From positions 2,814,001 through 2,878,000 of the forward strand of contig NZ_CP058908.1 of assembly GCF_021432765.1 (NCBI RefSeq): DNA of 64,000 nt, read 5' to 3'. The position numbers and the translations under genes are program-made. Shown here piece after piece: positions 27,131 to 36,097 of this stretch (its first letter is position 1; every line of letters begins with the position of its first letter). This DNA comes from Pseudomonas phenolilytica (GTDB lineage Bacteria > Pseudomonadota > Gammaproteobacteria > Pseudomonadales > Pseudomonadaceae). The notes under the pieces were generated by a model. That model was not told where the DNA came from. It saw nothing but the letters and a program-made list of their open reading frames with translations, and searched no databases.

Positions 27131-29688
27131 CAGAGCACCTCCTGGGTAAGTGGGATGAGGTGAAGTTCGCTGGCGCGTACCGGCCGACGCTGGCCGCGCT
27201 CCTTGACGAAGTGGATGTCGGGGTCGGCGCGGCCGTCGTTGACGAAGGTGCGGAAGCGCTTGAGCTTTTCCGGGTCGCTGATGGCGTTGGCCCATTCGCA
27301 CTGGTAGCTGTCGACCACGTGCTGCATCTGGCTCTCCAGCTCGGCGGCCAGCCCCAGGCTGTCGTCGAGGATCACGGCCTTGAGGTAATCGAGGCCGCCT
27401 TCCAGGCTCTCGCGCCAGACCGAGGTGCGCTGCAGCTTGTCCGCGGTACGCACGTAGAACATCAGTACGCGGTCGATGGTGCGGATCAGCGCCTCGTCGT
27501 CGAGGTCGGTGGCGAACAGCTCGGCGTGCCGCGGGCGCATGCCGCCGTTGCCGCAGATGTAGAGGTTCCAGCCTTTGTCGGTGGCGATCACGCCGATGTC
27601 CTTGCTCTGCGCCTCGGCGCATTCGCGGGTGCAGCCGGAGACGGCGAACTTGATCTTGTGCGGCGCGCGCAACCCCTTGTAGCGGTCCTCCAGGCGCAGC
27701 GCCATGCCGACGCTGTCCTGCACGCCGTAGCGGCACCAGGTGCTGCCGACGCAGGACTTCACCGTGCGTAGGCTCTTGCCGTAGGCGTGACCGGTTTCGA
27801 AGCCGGCGGCGATCAGCTCGCCCCAGATGTCCGGCAGCTCGTGCAGCTGGGCGCCGAACAGGTCGATGCGCTGGCCGCCGGTGATCTTGGTGTAGAGGTC
27901 GTATTTCTTCGCCACCTGGCCGATGGCGATCAGCCCCTCCGGGGTGATCTCGCCGCCCGGGATGCGCGGTACCACCGAGTAGGTGCCGTTCTTCTGCATG
28001 TTGGCCATGAAGGTGTCGTTGGTGTCCTGCAGCGGAATCAGCGCCGGATCGGTGATCGGCTGGTTCCAGCACGAGGCCAGGATCGAACCCACCGTCGGCT
28101 TGCAGATGTCGCAGCCGACATGGCCGCGGCCGTGTTTGGCCAGCAGTTCGGCGAAGCTCTGGATGCCCTCGACACGGACGATGCCGTAGAGCTCCTGGCG
28201 GGTGTAGGCGAAGTGCTCGCACAGGCTCTTGTCCACCGCCACGCCGCGCGCGGCCAGCTCGGCGTCGAACACCAGTTTGAGCAGGGCGCTGCAGCCGCCG
28301 CAGCCGGTGGCCGCCTTGGTGATGGCTTTCAATTCGCCGAGGTCGGTGACGCCGGCGTCGACCTGGCAGCACACCGCGCCCTTGCTGACGTTGTGACAGG
28401 AGCAGATGGTCGCGCTGGCCGGCAGGGCGTCCGGGCCAAGGGTCGGAGCGCCCTCGGTCTGCGGCAGGATCAGCGCGGACGGATCGGCCGGCAGCTTGAT
28501 GCCGTTCTGCGCGTACTGCAGCAGGGTGTCGTAGTAGCTGTTGTCGCCTACCAGCACCGCGCCGAGCACGGTCTTGCCATCGGCGGATACCACCAGGCGG
28601 CGGTAGCTGGCGCTGGCCTCATCGATGAAGCGGTAGCTGCGCGAGCCCGGCGTTGCGCCGTGGGCATCGCCGATGGAGCCGACATCCACGCCGAGCAGCT
28701 TGAGCTTGGTCGACATGTCGGCGCCGTAGAAGGGCTCGTGCGGTTCTTCGGCCAGCTGAGCGGCGACACTGCGCGCCATGCTGTAGCCCGGGGCGACCAG
28801 GCCGAACACGCTGCCGTTCCAGCTGGCGCATTCGCCGATGGCGAAGATCGCCGGGTCCGAGGTGCGGCATTCGCTGTCGATGACGATGCCGCCGCGCGGG
28901 GCAATCTCTAGCTCCGCGACTCGGCCGAGCGCGTCCTGCGGGCGGATGCCGGCGGAAAACACGATCAGGTCGGTTTCGAGAAATTCGCCGTCGGTGAAGT
29001 TCATCCGCCAGGCGTAGTTCTCGCCGGCGACGATCTCCTGGGTGGCGCGCGACAGGTGCACGCCGACGCCCAGCGCCTCGATGCGCGCCTTGAGTGCGGC
29101 ACCGCCTTCGCCGTCCAGTTGCACTGGCATCAGGCGCGGAGCGAATTCGACGACATGGGCTTCCAGACCGAGCGACTTCAGCGCGTTGGCCGCTTCCAGG
29201 CCGAGCAGACCGCCACCGACCACCACACCGCGCCTGGCGCTGCTGGCGGCCGCACGAATCGCATCGAGGTCGTCGAGGGTGCGGTAGACCAGTCGCGCAC
29301 TGCCTTCGGCGCCAGTGATCGGCGGCACGAAGGGGTAGGAGCCGGTGGCCAGGATCAGTTGGTCGTAGGGCTGGCGGCCGGCGCTGGTGACGACTTCCTT
29401 GCGCTCACGGTCGATGCCCAGCACCTGAACGCCCAGATGGGTGTAGACGCCGTGGCTGCTGTAGTAGTCGGCATCGCACATGGCCAGCGACTCGGCGTCG
29501 CGGCCGCCGAAGTATTCGGACAGGTGCACGCGGTCGTAGGCACGCTGGCGCTCCTCGCCGAACACATGCAGTTCGTAGCGGGAGAGGGCGCCGCGCTCGA
29601 TCAGCTGTTCGATGCAGTGGTGGCCGACCATGCCGTTGCCGACGATGACCAGTTTTTTGTGCGTGAGCGGAGTGACGGTAGAACTCAT
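27130..29688 (-). CDS. nirB: assimilatory nitrite reductase large subunit (NADH)
   Basis: An 852-residue flavo-hemoprotein that reduces nitrite to ammonium. An N-terminal FAD/NADH domain starts VIVGNGMVGHHCIEQL. BFD-like 2Fe-2S cysteines lie in TICSCHNVSKG and GCGGC. The C-terminal siroheme/4Fe-4S domain contains SCVGSTWCRYG and SGCTRECAEAQ. It is the first gene of a nirB-nirD-nirC operon. A leader of about 217 nt with a sigma-54 promoter, two ANTAR-like hairpins and a terminator precedes it. Confidence 0.97.
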   Translation of the reverse strand: MSSTVTPLTHKKLVIVGNGMVGHHCIEQLIERGALSRYELHVFGEERQRAYDRVHLSEYFGGRDAESLAMCDADYYSSHGVYTHLGVQVLGIDRERKEVVTSAGRQPYDQLILATGSYPFVPPITGAEGSARLVYRTLDDLDAIRAAASSARRGVVVGGGLLGLEAANALKSLGLEAHVVEFAPRLMPVQLDGEGGAALKARIEALGVGVHLSRATQEIVAGENYAWRMNFTDGEFLETDLIVFSAGIRPQDALGRVAELEIAPRGGIVIDSECRTSDPAIFAIGECASWNGSVFGLVAPGYSMARSVAAQLAEEPHEPFYGADMSTKLKLLGVDVGSIGDAHGATPGSRSYRFIDEASASYRRLVVSADGKTVLGAVLVGDNSYYDTLLQYAQNGIKLPADPSALILPQTEGAPTLGPDALPASATICSCHNVSKGAVCCQVDAGVTDLGELKAITKAATGCGGCSALLKLVFDAELAARGVAVDKSLCEHFAYTRQELYGIVRVEGIQSFAELLAKHGRGHVGCDICKPTVGSILASCWNQPITDPALIPLQDTNDTFMANMQKNGTYSVVPRIPGGEITPEGLIAIGQVAKKYDLYTKITGGQRIDLFGAQLHELPDIWGELIAAGFETGHAYGKSLRTVKSCVGSTWCRYGVQDSVGMALRLEDRYKGLRAPHKIKFAVSGCTRECAEAQSKDIGVIATDKGWNLYICGNGGMRPRHAELFATDLDDEALIRTIDRVLMFYVRTADKLQRTSVWRESLEGGLDYLKAVILDDSLGLAAELESQMQHVVDSYQCEWANAISDPEKLKRFRTFVNDGRADPDIHFVKERGQRRPVRASELHLIPLTQEVL

Positions 29689-29730
29689 GGCCTTTCCTCA
29701 GTCGAGCTGCTGCGGCACTGGGCCGGCAAA

Positions 29731-29774
29731 ACGCAAAAAGGCGCCTGGAGCTGGTATCAGCTCCAGGCGCCTTT
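29731..29774 (-). terminator. leader terminator (attenuator) of nirB
   Basis: A 17-bp perfect stem (29737-29753 with 29758-29774) with a GTAT/ATAC tetraloop is followed on the minus strand by a U-rich tail. It ends about 43 nt before the nirB start. A strong terminator between promoter and gene implies conditional antitermination. Confidence 0.88.
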
Positions 29775-29873
29775 GCCTGGTTTTCGTGAAGTTCTTGGGG
29801 GTAGTGGATCAGGCGTCGTTGCCTGCCGTTACCCGGTCCCACGCCTGCTGGCGGGCGGTCGCCGCTGACCGCC
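29763..29873 (-). promoter_or_regulatory. ANTAR-type two-hairpin antitermination element
   Basis: P1 (29854-29873) is a 7-bp stem closing the hexaloop AGCGGC. P2 (29763-29780) is a 6-bp stem CCAGGC/GCCTGG closing the hexaloop AAAGGC. Both loops have A at position 1 and G at position 4, the known ANTAR recognition rule. The P2 loop and 3' arm are also the 5' arm of the terminator stem, so P2 and the terminator cannot coexist. NasT, the ANTAR regulator of nitrate/nitrite assimilation operons, is the expected ligand; it is not in the window. Confidence 0.8.
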
Positions 29874-29915
29874 TGGGACGACCTGCCTGATTCGGGCAGG
29901 TGTTGCCTGGGTATT

Positions 29916-29932
29916 TGCAGCTAGCGTGCCAA
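29916..29932 (-). promoter_or_regulatory. sigma-54 promoter of the nirB operon
   Basis: The minus strand reads TTGGCACGCTAGCTGCA, close to YTGGCACG-N4-TTGCW with the GG and GC elements spaced correctly. Transcription should start near 29905. This fits NtrC control of nitrite assimilation. Confidence 0.82.
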
Positions 29933-30152
29933 GTCATCTGAAACCGCGCTCCGGCGCTGGCGCAGTGCCGGAAAGTGCGGTTCAGCGGGGTGCGCGGCCA
30001 CTTCGCTGCGCGGGCGGAGGAGTGGCCGGCGAGATTGCACGCCGGCAGCGCGTTGAACCAGAAGGGTGCGGCGCGGTGCACGCATTCCCCGCTTTGGGGC
30101 GATGGTGACGGCTCGGCTGCGCAGGTGCGGGGCGACGGTCGGGAAACGTGGC
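29933..30152. other. gap between the nirB promoter and the CFA-like gene
   Basis: About 220 bp with no convincing gene. An imperfect hairpin with arms near 29938-29948 and 29976-29985 lies just upstream of the sigma-54 promoter. Enhancer sites for NtrC would be expected here, but I could not identify a clear match. I see no strong terminator for the converging-upstream CFA-like gene. Confidence 0.5.
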
Positions 30153-31427
30153 TCAGCGCGGTGTTGCGCTTTCCGGCTGTCGGCTTGCCGGGCGCGCCTG
30201 CGGCTTGGCCAGCAGCAATTGCGCTGTGCCGATGCTGCGTTCGAGGAAGCCGCCCTCGCAGTAGCAGAGGTAGAACTCCCAGAGCCGGTAGAACTGCTCG
30301 TCGTAGCCCAGCGTTTCCAGCTCGCTGCGCGCGCGGCGGAAGTTCTCGTGCCACAGGCGCAGGGTGCGCGCGTAGTGCCAGCCGATGTCTTCCAGGTGCA
30401 GCAGGTTCATGTCGGTTTCGCGGCCGACCAGCTCGGTCATCCGCTGTACCGAGGGCAGCGCGCCACCGGGAAAGATGTAGCGTTGGATGAAGTCGACGCT
30501 GCGCCGCGCCCGCTCGTAGCGCTGGTCGCGGATGGTGATGGCCTGCAGCAGCATCAGCCCGTCGGGCTTGAGCAGGCGCGCGCACTGACGGAAGTAGGTC
30601 GGCAGGAAGCCGTGGCCGACGGCCTCGATCATCTCGATGGACACCAGCTTGTCGTACTGGCCGTCGAGGTCGCGGTAGTCCCTGAGCAGCAGGGTGACGC
30701 GCTCCTGCAGGCCTTCCTTCTCGATGCGCGCCTGGGTGTAGGCGAACTGCTCGCGCGACAGCGTGGTGGTGGTCACCCGGCAGCCATAGTTGATGGCGGC
30801 GTACAGCGCCATGCTGCCCCAGCCGGTTCCGATCTCCAGCAGATGATCGGTTGGCTTGAGTTCGAGCTTGTCGCAGATGCGCTCCAGCTTGTTCAGCTGG
30901 GCCTGCTCCAGGCTGTCGTCGGCGTGCTCGAACAGCGCGGCGGAATACATCATGGTCGGGTCGAGAAAACGCTCGAACAGCGCGTTGCCCAGATCGTAGT
31001 GCGCCGCAATGTTGCGCTGCGAGCCGGCGCGGTTGTTGCGGTTGAGCCAGTGCAGGCCCTTGAGCAGCGGACGACCGAGCAGTGCCAGGCCGCCTTCCAG
31101 GCCATCGAGCACCTCGAGGTTGGCGACGAACAGACGGACCACGGCGGTCAGGTCCGGGCTGCTCCAGTAACCATGGATATAGGCTTCGCCGGCGCCGATG
31201 GAGCCATTGCTGGCGATCAGGCCCCAGGCGGCGCCGTCATGCACGTGGATTTCGGCATGGATGCCGCTTCCGGCGCCGAAAATCAGGCAATCGTCACCCT
31301 CGAACACGTTCAACTGGCCGTGACGCAACTGCGCCAGCTGGCGCAGCACGCTGCGACGCAGCAGACCGCCGGCCAGTCCCAGGGCGGTCGCCGGTGTGGC
31401 TTTGACGCTCAGGCTAGAGCTTTTCAT
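30153..31427 (-). CDS. cyclopropane-fatty-acid-synthase-like methyltransferase
   Basis: A 424-residue SAM-dependent methyltransferase of the CFA synthase family. The SAM-binding motif LLEIGTGWGS lies at about 197-205. The family stretches VSIEMIEAVGHGF and YIFPGGALPS follow. It acts on unsaturated acyl chains of membrane phospholipids. It is the last gene of an eight-gene operon; its start (31427, with AAGGAG upstream) overlaps the DUF1365 gene by 14 nt. In this DUF1365/amine-oxidase context it may resemble enzymes for methylated or furan fatty acids rather than classic Cfa. Confidence 0.9.
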   Translation of the reverse strand: MKSSSLSVKATPATALGLAGGLLRRSVLRQLAQLRHGQLNVFEGDDCLIFGAGSGIHAEIHVHDGAAWGLIASNGSIGAGEAYIHGYWSSPDLTAVVRLFVANLEVLDGLEGGLALLGRPLLKGLHWLNRNNRAGSQRNIAAHYDLGNALFERFLDPTMMYSAALFEHADDSLEQAQLNKLERICDKLELKPTDHLLEIGTGWGSMALYAAINYGCRVTTTTLSREQFAYTQARIEKEGLQERVTLLLRDYRDLDGQYDKLVSIEMIEAVGHGFLPTYFRQCARLLKPDGLMLLQAITIRDQRYERARRSVDFIQRYIFPGGALPSVQRMTELVGRETDMNLLHLEDIGWHYARTLRLWHENFRRARSELETLGYDEQFYRLWEFYLCYCEGGFLERSIGTAQLLLAKPQARPASRQPESATPR

Positions 31428-32229
31428 GGCGAGACTCCTTGGCCGCGACGGTGGCCACGGCATAACGGCCGGTGGTGGGGTGGTGGGCAAAGAACGGGGT
31501 GCGCTTGATCGCCAGCCGCAGCGCCTGCCAGTAGATGGCGAGCAGCGTCTTGCCGGTCATCCACGGGAAGCGCAGCAGGTAGCGATGCACGGCGGCGCGC
31601 GAGAGTGCCTCGCGCTTGAGGCCGAGGGTGGCGTCGAACAGCTTGTGCTCGTCCTGCCAGTCCTCCATGTGTACGCCGATGGCCTCACCCGGTGGGTTGA
31701 AGCGCATGCGGTATTCGAGGTTGCCGGGCAGGAACGGCGACACGTGAAAGGTCTTCGCCACGTTGCAGCGCAGGTTGGCATTGCCGCTGGCCGGCAGCAC
31801 ATAGTGATAGCGCTCGCGCCAGGGCGTGTTGCTGACTTCGCAGAGGATCGCCGCCAGCTGCTGCTGCTCGTCGAAGCAGTAGAAGAAGCTCACCGGATTG
31901 AAACTCAGGCCCCAGCTGCGCGGCTGGGTCAGCAGGCGTACCGGCCCGTTGATCGCGCGCCCCAGCGCCTCGCTGACACGTTGGCGCACCGCATCGGCCA
32001 GCGGCATGCCGCGCCGGGTGAACTCCGGCAGGTAGTCGGTTTCGCGGAAGGCGAACGCAGCGAAACGACCGCGGCCGCACAGCGCGGACAGCCCGAGCAC
32101 CGCGTCCTGCTCGGCAAGGTCCAGATAGAGCAGGCCCATGCGGTAGTGAAAGGCATGCGCGCGCGGGGCGAAGCGGCGGTGCTGCACCCAGCCGTGGTAC
32201 AGCGCGCTGTAGACGATGGCGCCGCTCAT
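31414..32229 (-). CDS. DUF1365 family protein
   Basis: A 271-residue protein. The N-terminal GAIVYSALYHGWVQHRRFAP and the stretch NPVSFFYCFDE are typical of DUF1365. The family is nearly always next to a flavin amine oxidase and a CFA-like methyltransferase, as here, but its biochemical function is unproven. It overlaps the upstream oxidase gene by 4 nt. Confidence 0.92.
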   Translation of the reverse strand: MSGAIVYSALYHGWVQHRRFAPRAHAFHYRMGLLYLDLAEQDAVLGLSALCGRGRFAAFAFRETDYLPEFTRRGMPLADAVRQRVSEALGRAINGPVRLLTQPRSWGLSFNPVSFFYCFDEQQQLAAILCEVSNTPWRERYHYVLPASGNANLRCNVAKTFHVSPFLPGNLEYRMRFNPPGEAIGVHMEDWQDEHKLFDATLGLKREALSRAAVHRYLLRFPWMTGKTLLAIYWQALRLAIKRTPFFAHHPTTGRYAVATVAAKESRHEKL

Positions 32230-33473
32230 AACGCTTCACCGAAGGCCGCCGCCACGCGCAACGCGCTGACCACGCCGTCTTCGTGGAAACCGTTGCCCCA
32301 GTACGCGCCGCAGTAATAGCTGTGCTGCGCACCGAGCAGCTCGTCGGCACGCGCCTGTGCGGCGATGCCGTCGAGGCTGAATTGCGGGTGGGCATAGGTG
32401 AAACGCGCGAGCACCTGCTCCGGGTCGATGGCGGCGGTCTGGTTAAGGCTGACGCAGAAGGTTTCCGGCGCCTCGATGCCCTGCAGGATGTTCATGTTGT
32501 AGGTCACCGCGGCCGGCTGCTCGCTCGGGCCGCCGAGCCGGTAGTTCCAGCTCGCCCAGGCGCGCTTGCGGCGTGGCAGCAGGCGGGTGTCGGTGTGCAG
32601 CACCACGTCGTTGTCGGCGTAGCGCAGCGCACCGAGCACGGCATGCTCGGTCGCCGTCGGCGCGCTGAGCAGACGCAGGGCCTGGTCGCTGTGGCAGGCA
32701 AATACCACCTTGTCGAAGCGCTCGGCGCCGGTCCAGGTGTGGATCGTCACGCCCTGCGCATCGCGCTGCACCGAATCCACCGGGCAGTTGAGGCGAATGC
32801 GCTCACTGAATGCGCGCGTCAGCGGTTCGATGTAGGCGCTCGAGCCGCCCTCGACCACGTACCACTGCGGGCGCCGGCTGACCGACAGCAGGCCGTGGTT
32901 CTTGAAGAAACGCACGAAGAACTGCAGCGGGAATTCGAGCATGTCGCTCAGCGACATCGACCAGATCGCCGCCCCCATCGGCACGATGTAATGGTCGATG
33001 AAGCGCTGGCTGTAGCGCCCCAGGCGCAGGTAATCGCCGAGGGAGACGTGCGCGCCGATGCGACCGCTCTGGTAGTCGTCCAGCGCTTCGCGGTTGAAGC
33101 GCAGGATGTCACGGAGCATGCCCCAGAAGGGCGGCGAAAGCAGGTTGCTACGCTGGGCGAACAGCGTATCGAGATCGTGGCCGTTGTACTCCAGGTCACG
33201 CCGGGGATCGCATACCGAAAAACTCATTTCGGTCGGCTTGTAGGCCACGCCGAGCTGGTCCAGCAGGCGGATGAAGTTGGGGTAGGTCCAGTCGTTGAAG
33301 ACGATGAAGCCGGTGTCCACCGCGTAGTCCTGGCCTTCCAGGCGCACGTCCACGGTATGCGTATGGCCGCCGATCCAGCTGGCGGCCTCGAACACGCTGA
33401 TGTCGTGCTGGCGATTGAGCAGGTGGGCACAGGTCAGGCCAGCGATGCCGCTGCCGATGATGGCGATCTTCAT
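32226..33473 (-). CDS. FAD-dependent amine-oxidase-like protein
   Basis: A 415-residue flavoprotein with N-terminal dinucleotide motif IAIIGSGIAGLTCAHLLN and YAVDTGFIVFND, typical of the NAD(P)-binding amine oxidase/desaturase-like group found with DUF1365 and CFA-like enzymes. In Rhodobacter related genes belong to the singlet-oxygen response. The ATG at 33473 (MKIAIIGS) is the family start. A lipid dehydrogenase role is inferred from context only. Confidence 0.9.
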   Translation of the reverse strand: MKIAIIGSGIAGLTCAHLLNRQHDISVFEAASWIGGHTHTVDVRLEGQDYAVDTGFIVFNDWTYPNFIRLLDQLGVAYKPTEMSFSVCDPRRDLEYNGHDLDTLFAQRSNLLSPPFWGMLRDILRFNREALDDYQSGRIGAHVSLGDYLRLGRYSQRFIDHYIVPMGAAIWSMSLSDMLEFPLQFFVRFFKNHGLLSVSRRPQWYVVEGGSSAYIEPLTRAFSERIRLNCPVDSVQRDAQGVTIHTWTGAERFDKVVFACHSDQALRLLSAPTATEHAVLGALRYADNDVVLHTDTRLLPRRKRAWASWNYRLGGPSEQPAAVTYNMNILQGIEAPETFCVSLNQTAAIDPEQVLARFTYAHPQFSLDGIAAQARADELLGAQHSYYCGAYWGNGFHEDGVVSALRVAAAFGEAL

Positions 33474-33480
33474 GATGGTC

Positions 33481-34245
33481 TTATCCGTGATGGTCCGTGC
33501 GCGCCATGCGCTGGCCCAGGGCGTACTGCAGGCGTGCGGGCAGGAGGGACAGCAGGCGCAGTCCGGCAATGAACGGCGCGGGGAACTGGATGTGCAGCGG
33601 CCGATGCTCCAGCCGGTCGGCGATGTAGCGCGCGGCCTTCTCCGCAGGCCAGCGCAGCGGCATGGGGAAATCGTTGCGACGGGTCAGCGGCGTGTCGACG
33701 AAGCCCGGGCTGACCAGCGTGACGTCGATGCGCTCGGCGGCCAGGTCCAGGCGCAACGATTCGAGCAGGTAGCGCAGGCCGGCCTTGGATGCGCCATAGG
33801 CGCCGGCGCGCGGCAGTGGCAACCAGGTCACCGAACTGCCGACGCCCACCAGCAGGGGGCGCTCACCGCGGCGCAGCAACGGCAGCGCTGCCTCGATGCA
33901 GTAGCCGGGTGCGATCAGGTTGGCGCGCAGCACGCGCTCGAGCAGATCGGCCTCGAAATGCCGCACGTCGATGTACTCGCAGGTGCCGGCATTGAGGATC
34001 ACGCTGTCCAGCGCGCCCCAGTGCGCGCCGATTTCGGCGGCGATGGTGCGCACCGGCGTCGCGTCGGTCAGGTCGCCCGGCAGCACCAGCACCTGCTCGG
34101 GGTACTGCCGGGCAAGGGCATGCAGCGGCTCGCTGCTGCGCGCCGACAGCGCCAGCCGATGCCCCTGCGCCAGCAGCAGACGCGCCAGTTCATGACCGAT
34201 GCCACTGCTGGCGCCAGTCAGCCAGATACGCCGCATGGCGGTCAT
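33481..34245 (-). CDS. short-chain dehydrogenase/reductase
   Basis: A 254-residue SDR. The cofactor motif is TGASSGIGHELA, NAG is present (ILNAGTCEY), and the catalytic Ser-Tyr-Lys set is seen in GVGSSVT and YGASKAG. The start at 34245 overlaps the upstream stop as ATGA; an ATG at 34236 is an alternative. Substrate unknown. A conserved member of the photolyase/DUF1365 neighbourhood. Confidence 0.92.
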   Translation of the reverse strand: MTAMRRIWLTGASSGIGHELARLLLAQGHRLALSARSSEPLHALARQYPEQVLVLPGDLTDATPVRTIAAEIGAHWGALDSVILNAGTCEYIDVRHFEADLLERVLRANLIAPGYCIEAALPLLRRGERPLLVGVGSSVTWLPLPRAGAYGASKAGLRYLLESLRLDLAAERIDVTLVSPGFVDTPLTRRNDFPMPLRWPAEKAARYIADRLEHRPLHIQFPAPFIAGLRLLSLLPARLQYALGQRMARTDHHG

Positions 34246-34670
34246 GCCAGCCTCCGCTGCAGCCAGCGGATCGCCGGACCGAGCAGCGGCACGTGCTCGT
34301 AGAGCAGGGCGCCGGCATCGAAGAAGTCGCGGTGCCGCTCCACCTTGCCCTCGGCATTCCAACGCAGCAGCGAGCAGCCTTCGAGGCTGATCAGGCGGCC
34401 GCGCTTGAGGCTGGGATGGCGGTAGCTCATCACCCAGCGCAGATAGCCTTCGCCGTCGCGCACGGGGTCGAAACCGATGAACTCGAAGTCCAACTGCTCT
34501 ACATTGGCGTACAGCGCGGCGAAGTAGTCCTGCAGCGCGTCGAGACCGATGACTTCGTGCAGCGGATCGGTGAAGTGCACGTCGCTGGTGTACAGCTCGC
34601 CCAGACGATGCAGGTTCCCGGCATCGAGACCGGCGAAACGGCGGGCGAAATCGTGCAGGAAGTCGCTCAT
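34242..34670 (-). CDS. NTF2/SnoaL-like protein
   Basis: A 142-residue alpha+beta-barrel protein (FLHDFARRFAGLDAGNLHRL, YTSDVHFTDPLHE). The fold is used by many small enzymes and binding proteins, so function is open. It overlaps both the photolyase stop and the SDR start by 4 nt, showing tight cotranslation. Confidence 0.88.
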   Translation of the reverse strand: MSDFLHDFARRFAGLDAGNLHRLGELYTSDVHFTDPLHEVIGLDALQDYFAALYANVEQLDFEFIGFDPVRDGEGYLRWVMSYRHPSLKRGRLISLEGCSLLRWNAEGKVERHRDFFDAGALLYEHVPLLGPAIRWLQRRLA

Positions 34671-36097
34671 GGCTGCACCTGCGGCAGATCGCGGAACGCC
34701 GCCAGTACCCGCGCGCGACTCTCACCGAGATCGACGATGGGCGTCGGGTAGTTCGCCGGTGCGAACAGCCCGCCGAGCGCGGACGGGTTGTGGATGTCGC
34801 GGCGGCTGAGCCCTTGCAGCTCGGGCAGCCAGTGCCGCAGGAAGCGGCCCTCGGGATCGAAGCGCTGCGACTGGCTGATCGGGTTGAACAGGCGGAAGTA
34901 GGGCACCGCGTCGGTCCCGGTGGAGGCGCTCCACTGCCAGCCGCCGTTGTTGGCGGCCAGATCGCCGTCGATCAGCTGGCGCATGAACCAGCGCTCGCCT
35001 TCGCGCCAGTCGATCAGCAGGTTCTTGCTGAGAAACATTGCCGTGATCATGCGCAGGCGGTTGTGCATCCAGCCGGTTTCGCGCAGCTGGCGCATGGCCG
35101 CGTCGACGATGGGAAAGCCGGTACGGCCTTCCTGCCAGGCGGCGAGGTCATCGGGCGCGTGGCGCCACGGCAACGCTTCGGTTTCGGCGCGGAATGCGCG
35201 GTGCATCGAGACGCGCGGATAGCCGACCAGGATGTGCGTGTAGAACTCGCGCCAGAGCAGTTCATTGATCCAGGTGACGGCGCCGCTGCTGCCGCTGTCC
35301 AGTTCGCCCCGGTTGCCGGCGAGTGCGGCGTGCAGGCACTGGCGGATCGAGATCACGCCGGCCGCGAGGTACGGCGACAGCTGGCTGGTGCCGGCTTCGG
35401 CGGGCAAGTCGCGGCGCTGCTGGTAGTCATCCAGCGCCTCGTCGATGAAGCTCGTCAGACGCTGGTGAGCGTGGGCTTCGCCAGCCGGCCAGCGTGCCTG
35501 GAGCGTGCTGGACGGCGCGGCGAAGCCCGGTACGGCGGATGGCCGCGGATCGCCCGTCATTGCCAGCGGCGCCTGCGGCGCGAGCGGCGGCAGGCACGGC
35601 GGCAGCGACAGGTGCAGGCGTGCCAGGCAGGTCTTGCGGAACTGGCCGAACACCTTGAAGTAGCCGCCGCTTTGCGTCAGCAGCGTGCCCGGGGCGAACA
35701 GCAGGCGGTCGAGATAGCGCTGGGTGACGATGCCGTCCCGATGCAAGGCTTCGCTCACCGTGTGGTCGCGGCGCTGCTCGTCGACGCCGTAATCGTCGTT
35801 GAAATGCACGGCGCGCACCGCGTGCTCGTGGCATACCTGCCGTAACGCGTCGGGGACGGTTTGCCAGTCATCGGCGTGGCGAATCAGCAGCGGCACGTTG
35901 AGGCGGCGCAGCTCGGTGGCCAGCTCGGCAAGGTTGCGCAGCCAGAAGTCCACCTTGCACGGCGCATCGTCGTGGATACGCCATTGTCCCGGTGTGAGCA
36001 GGAACAGCGCGATGGTCGGCCCTGCGGCCATGGCGGCGCTCAGGGCGGTGTTGTCGCTCACGCGCAGGTCGCGGCGCAGCCAGATCAATTGGGTCAT
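34667..36097 (-). CDS. phrB: deoxyribodipyrimidine photolyase (CPD class I)
   Basis: A 476-residue light-driven repair enzyme that splits cyclobutane pyrimidine dimers. The N-terminal antenna domain starts LIWLRRDLRVSDNTALS. The FAD-binding domain has WINELLWREFYTHIL, WMHNRLRMI and WQWSASTGTDAVPYFR. The antenna chromophore is probably a folate, which would fit folE in the same island. The start overlaps the MerR stop as ATGA. Confidence 0.96.
   Translation of the reverse strand: MTQLIWLRRDLRVSDNTALSAAMAAGPTIALFLLTPGQWRIHDDAPCKVDFWLRNLAELATELRRLNVPLLIRHADDWQTVPDALRQVCHEHAVRAVHFNDDYGVDEQRRDHTVSEALHRDGIVTQRYLDRLLFAPGTLLTQSGGYFKVFGQFRKTCLARLHLSLPPCLPPLAPQAPLAMTGDPRPSAVPGFAAPSSTLQARWPAGEAHAHQRLTSFIDEALDDYQQRRDLPAEAGTSQLSPYLAAGVISIRQCLHAALAGNRGELDSGSSGAVTWINELLWREFYTHILVGYPRVSMHRAFRAETEALPWRHAPDDLAAWQEGRTGFPIVDAAMRQLRETGWMHNRLRMITAMFLSKNLLIDWREGERWFMRQLIDGDLAANNGGWQWSASTGTDAVPYFRLFNPISQSQRFDPEGRFLRHWLPELQGLSRRDIHNPSALGGLFAPANYPTPIVDLGESRARVLAAFRDLPQVQP

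Noticed and set aside
29809..30585. Long minus-strand reading frame spanning the nirB leader and the end of the CFA-like gene
   Set aside because: Composition is Arg/Pro/Ala-rich, as expected for an off-frame shadow in GC-rich DNA, and it overlaps a well-supported regulatory leader and the CFA-like coding frame.
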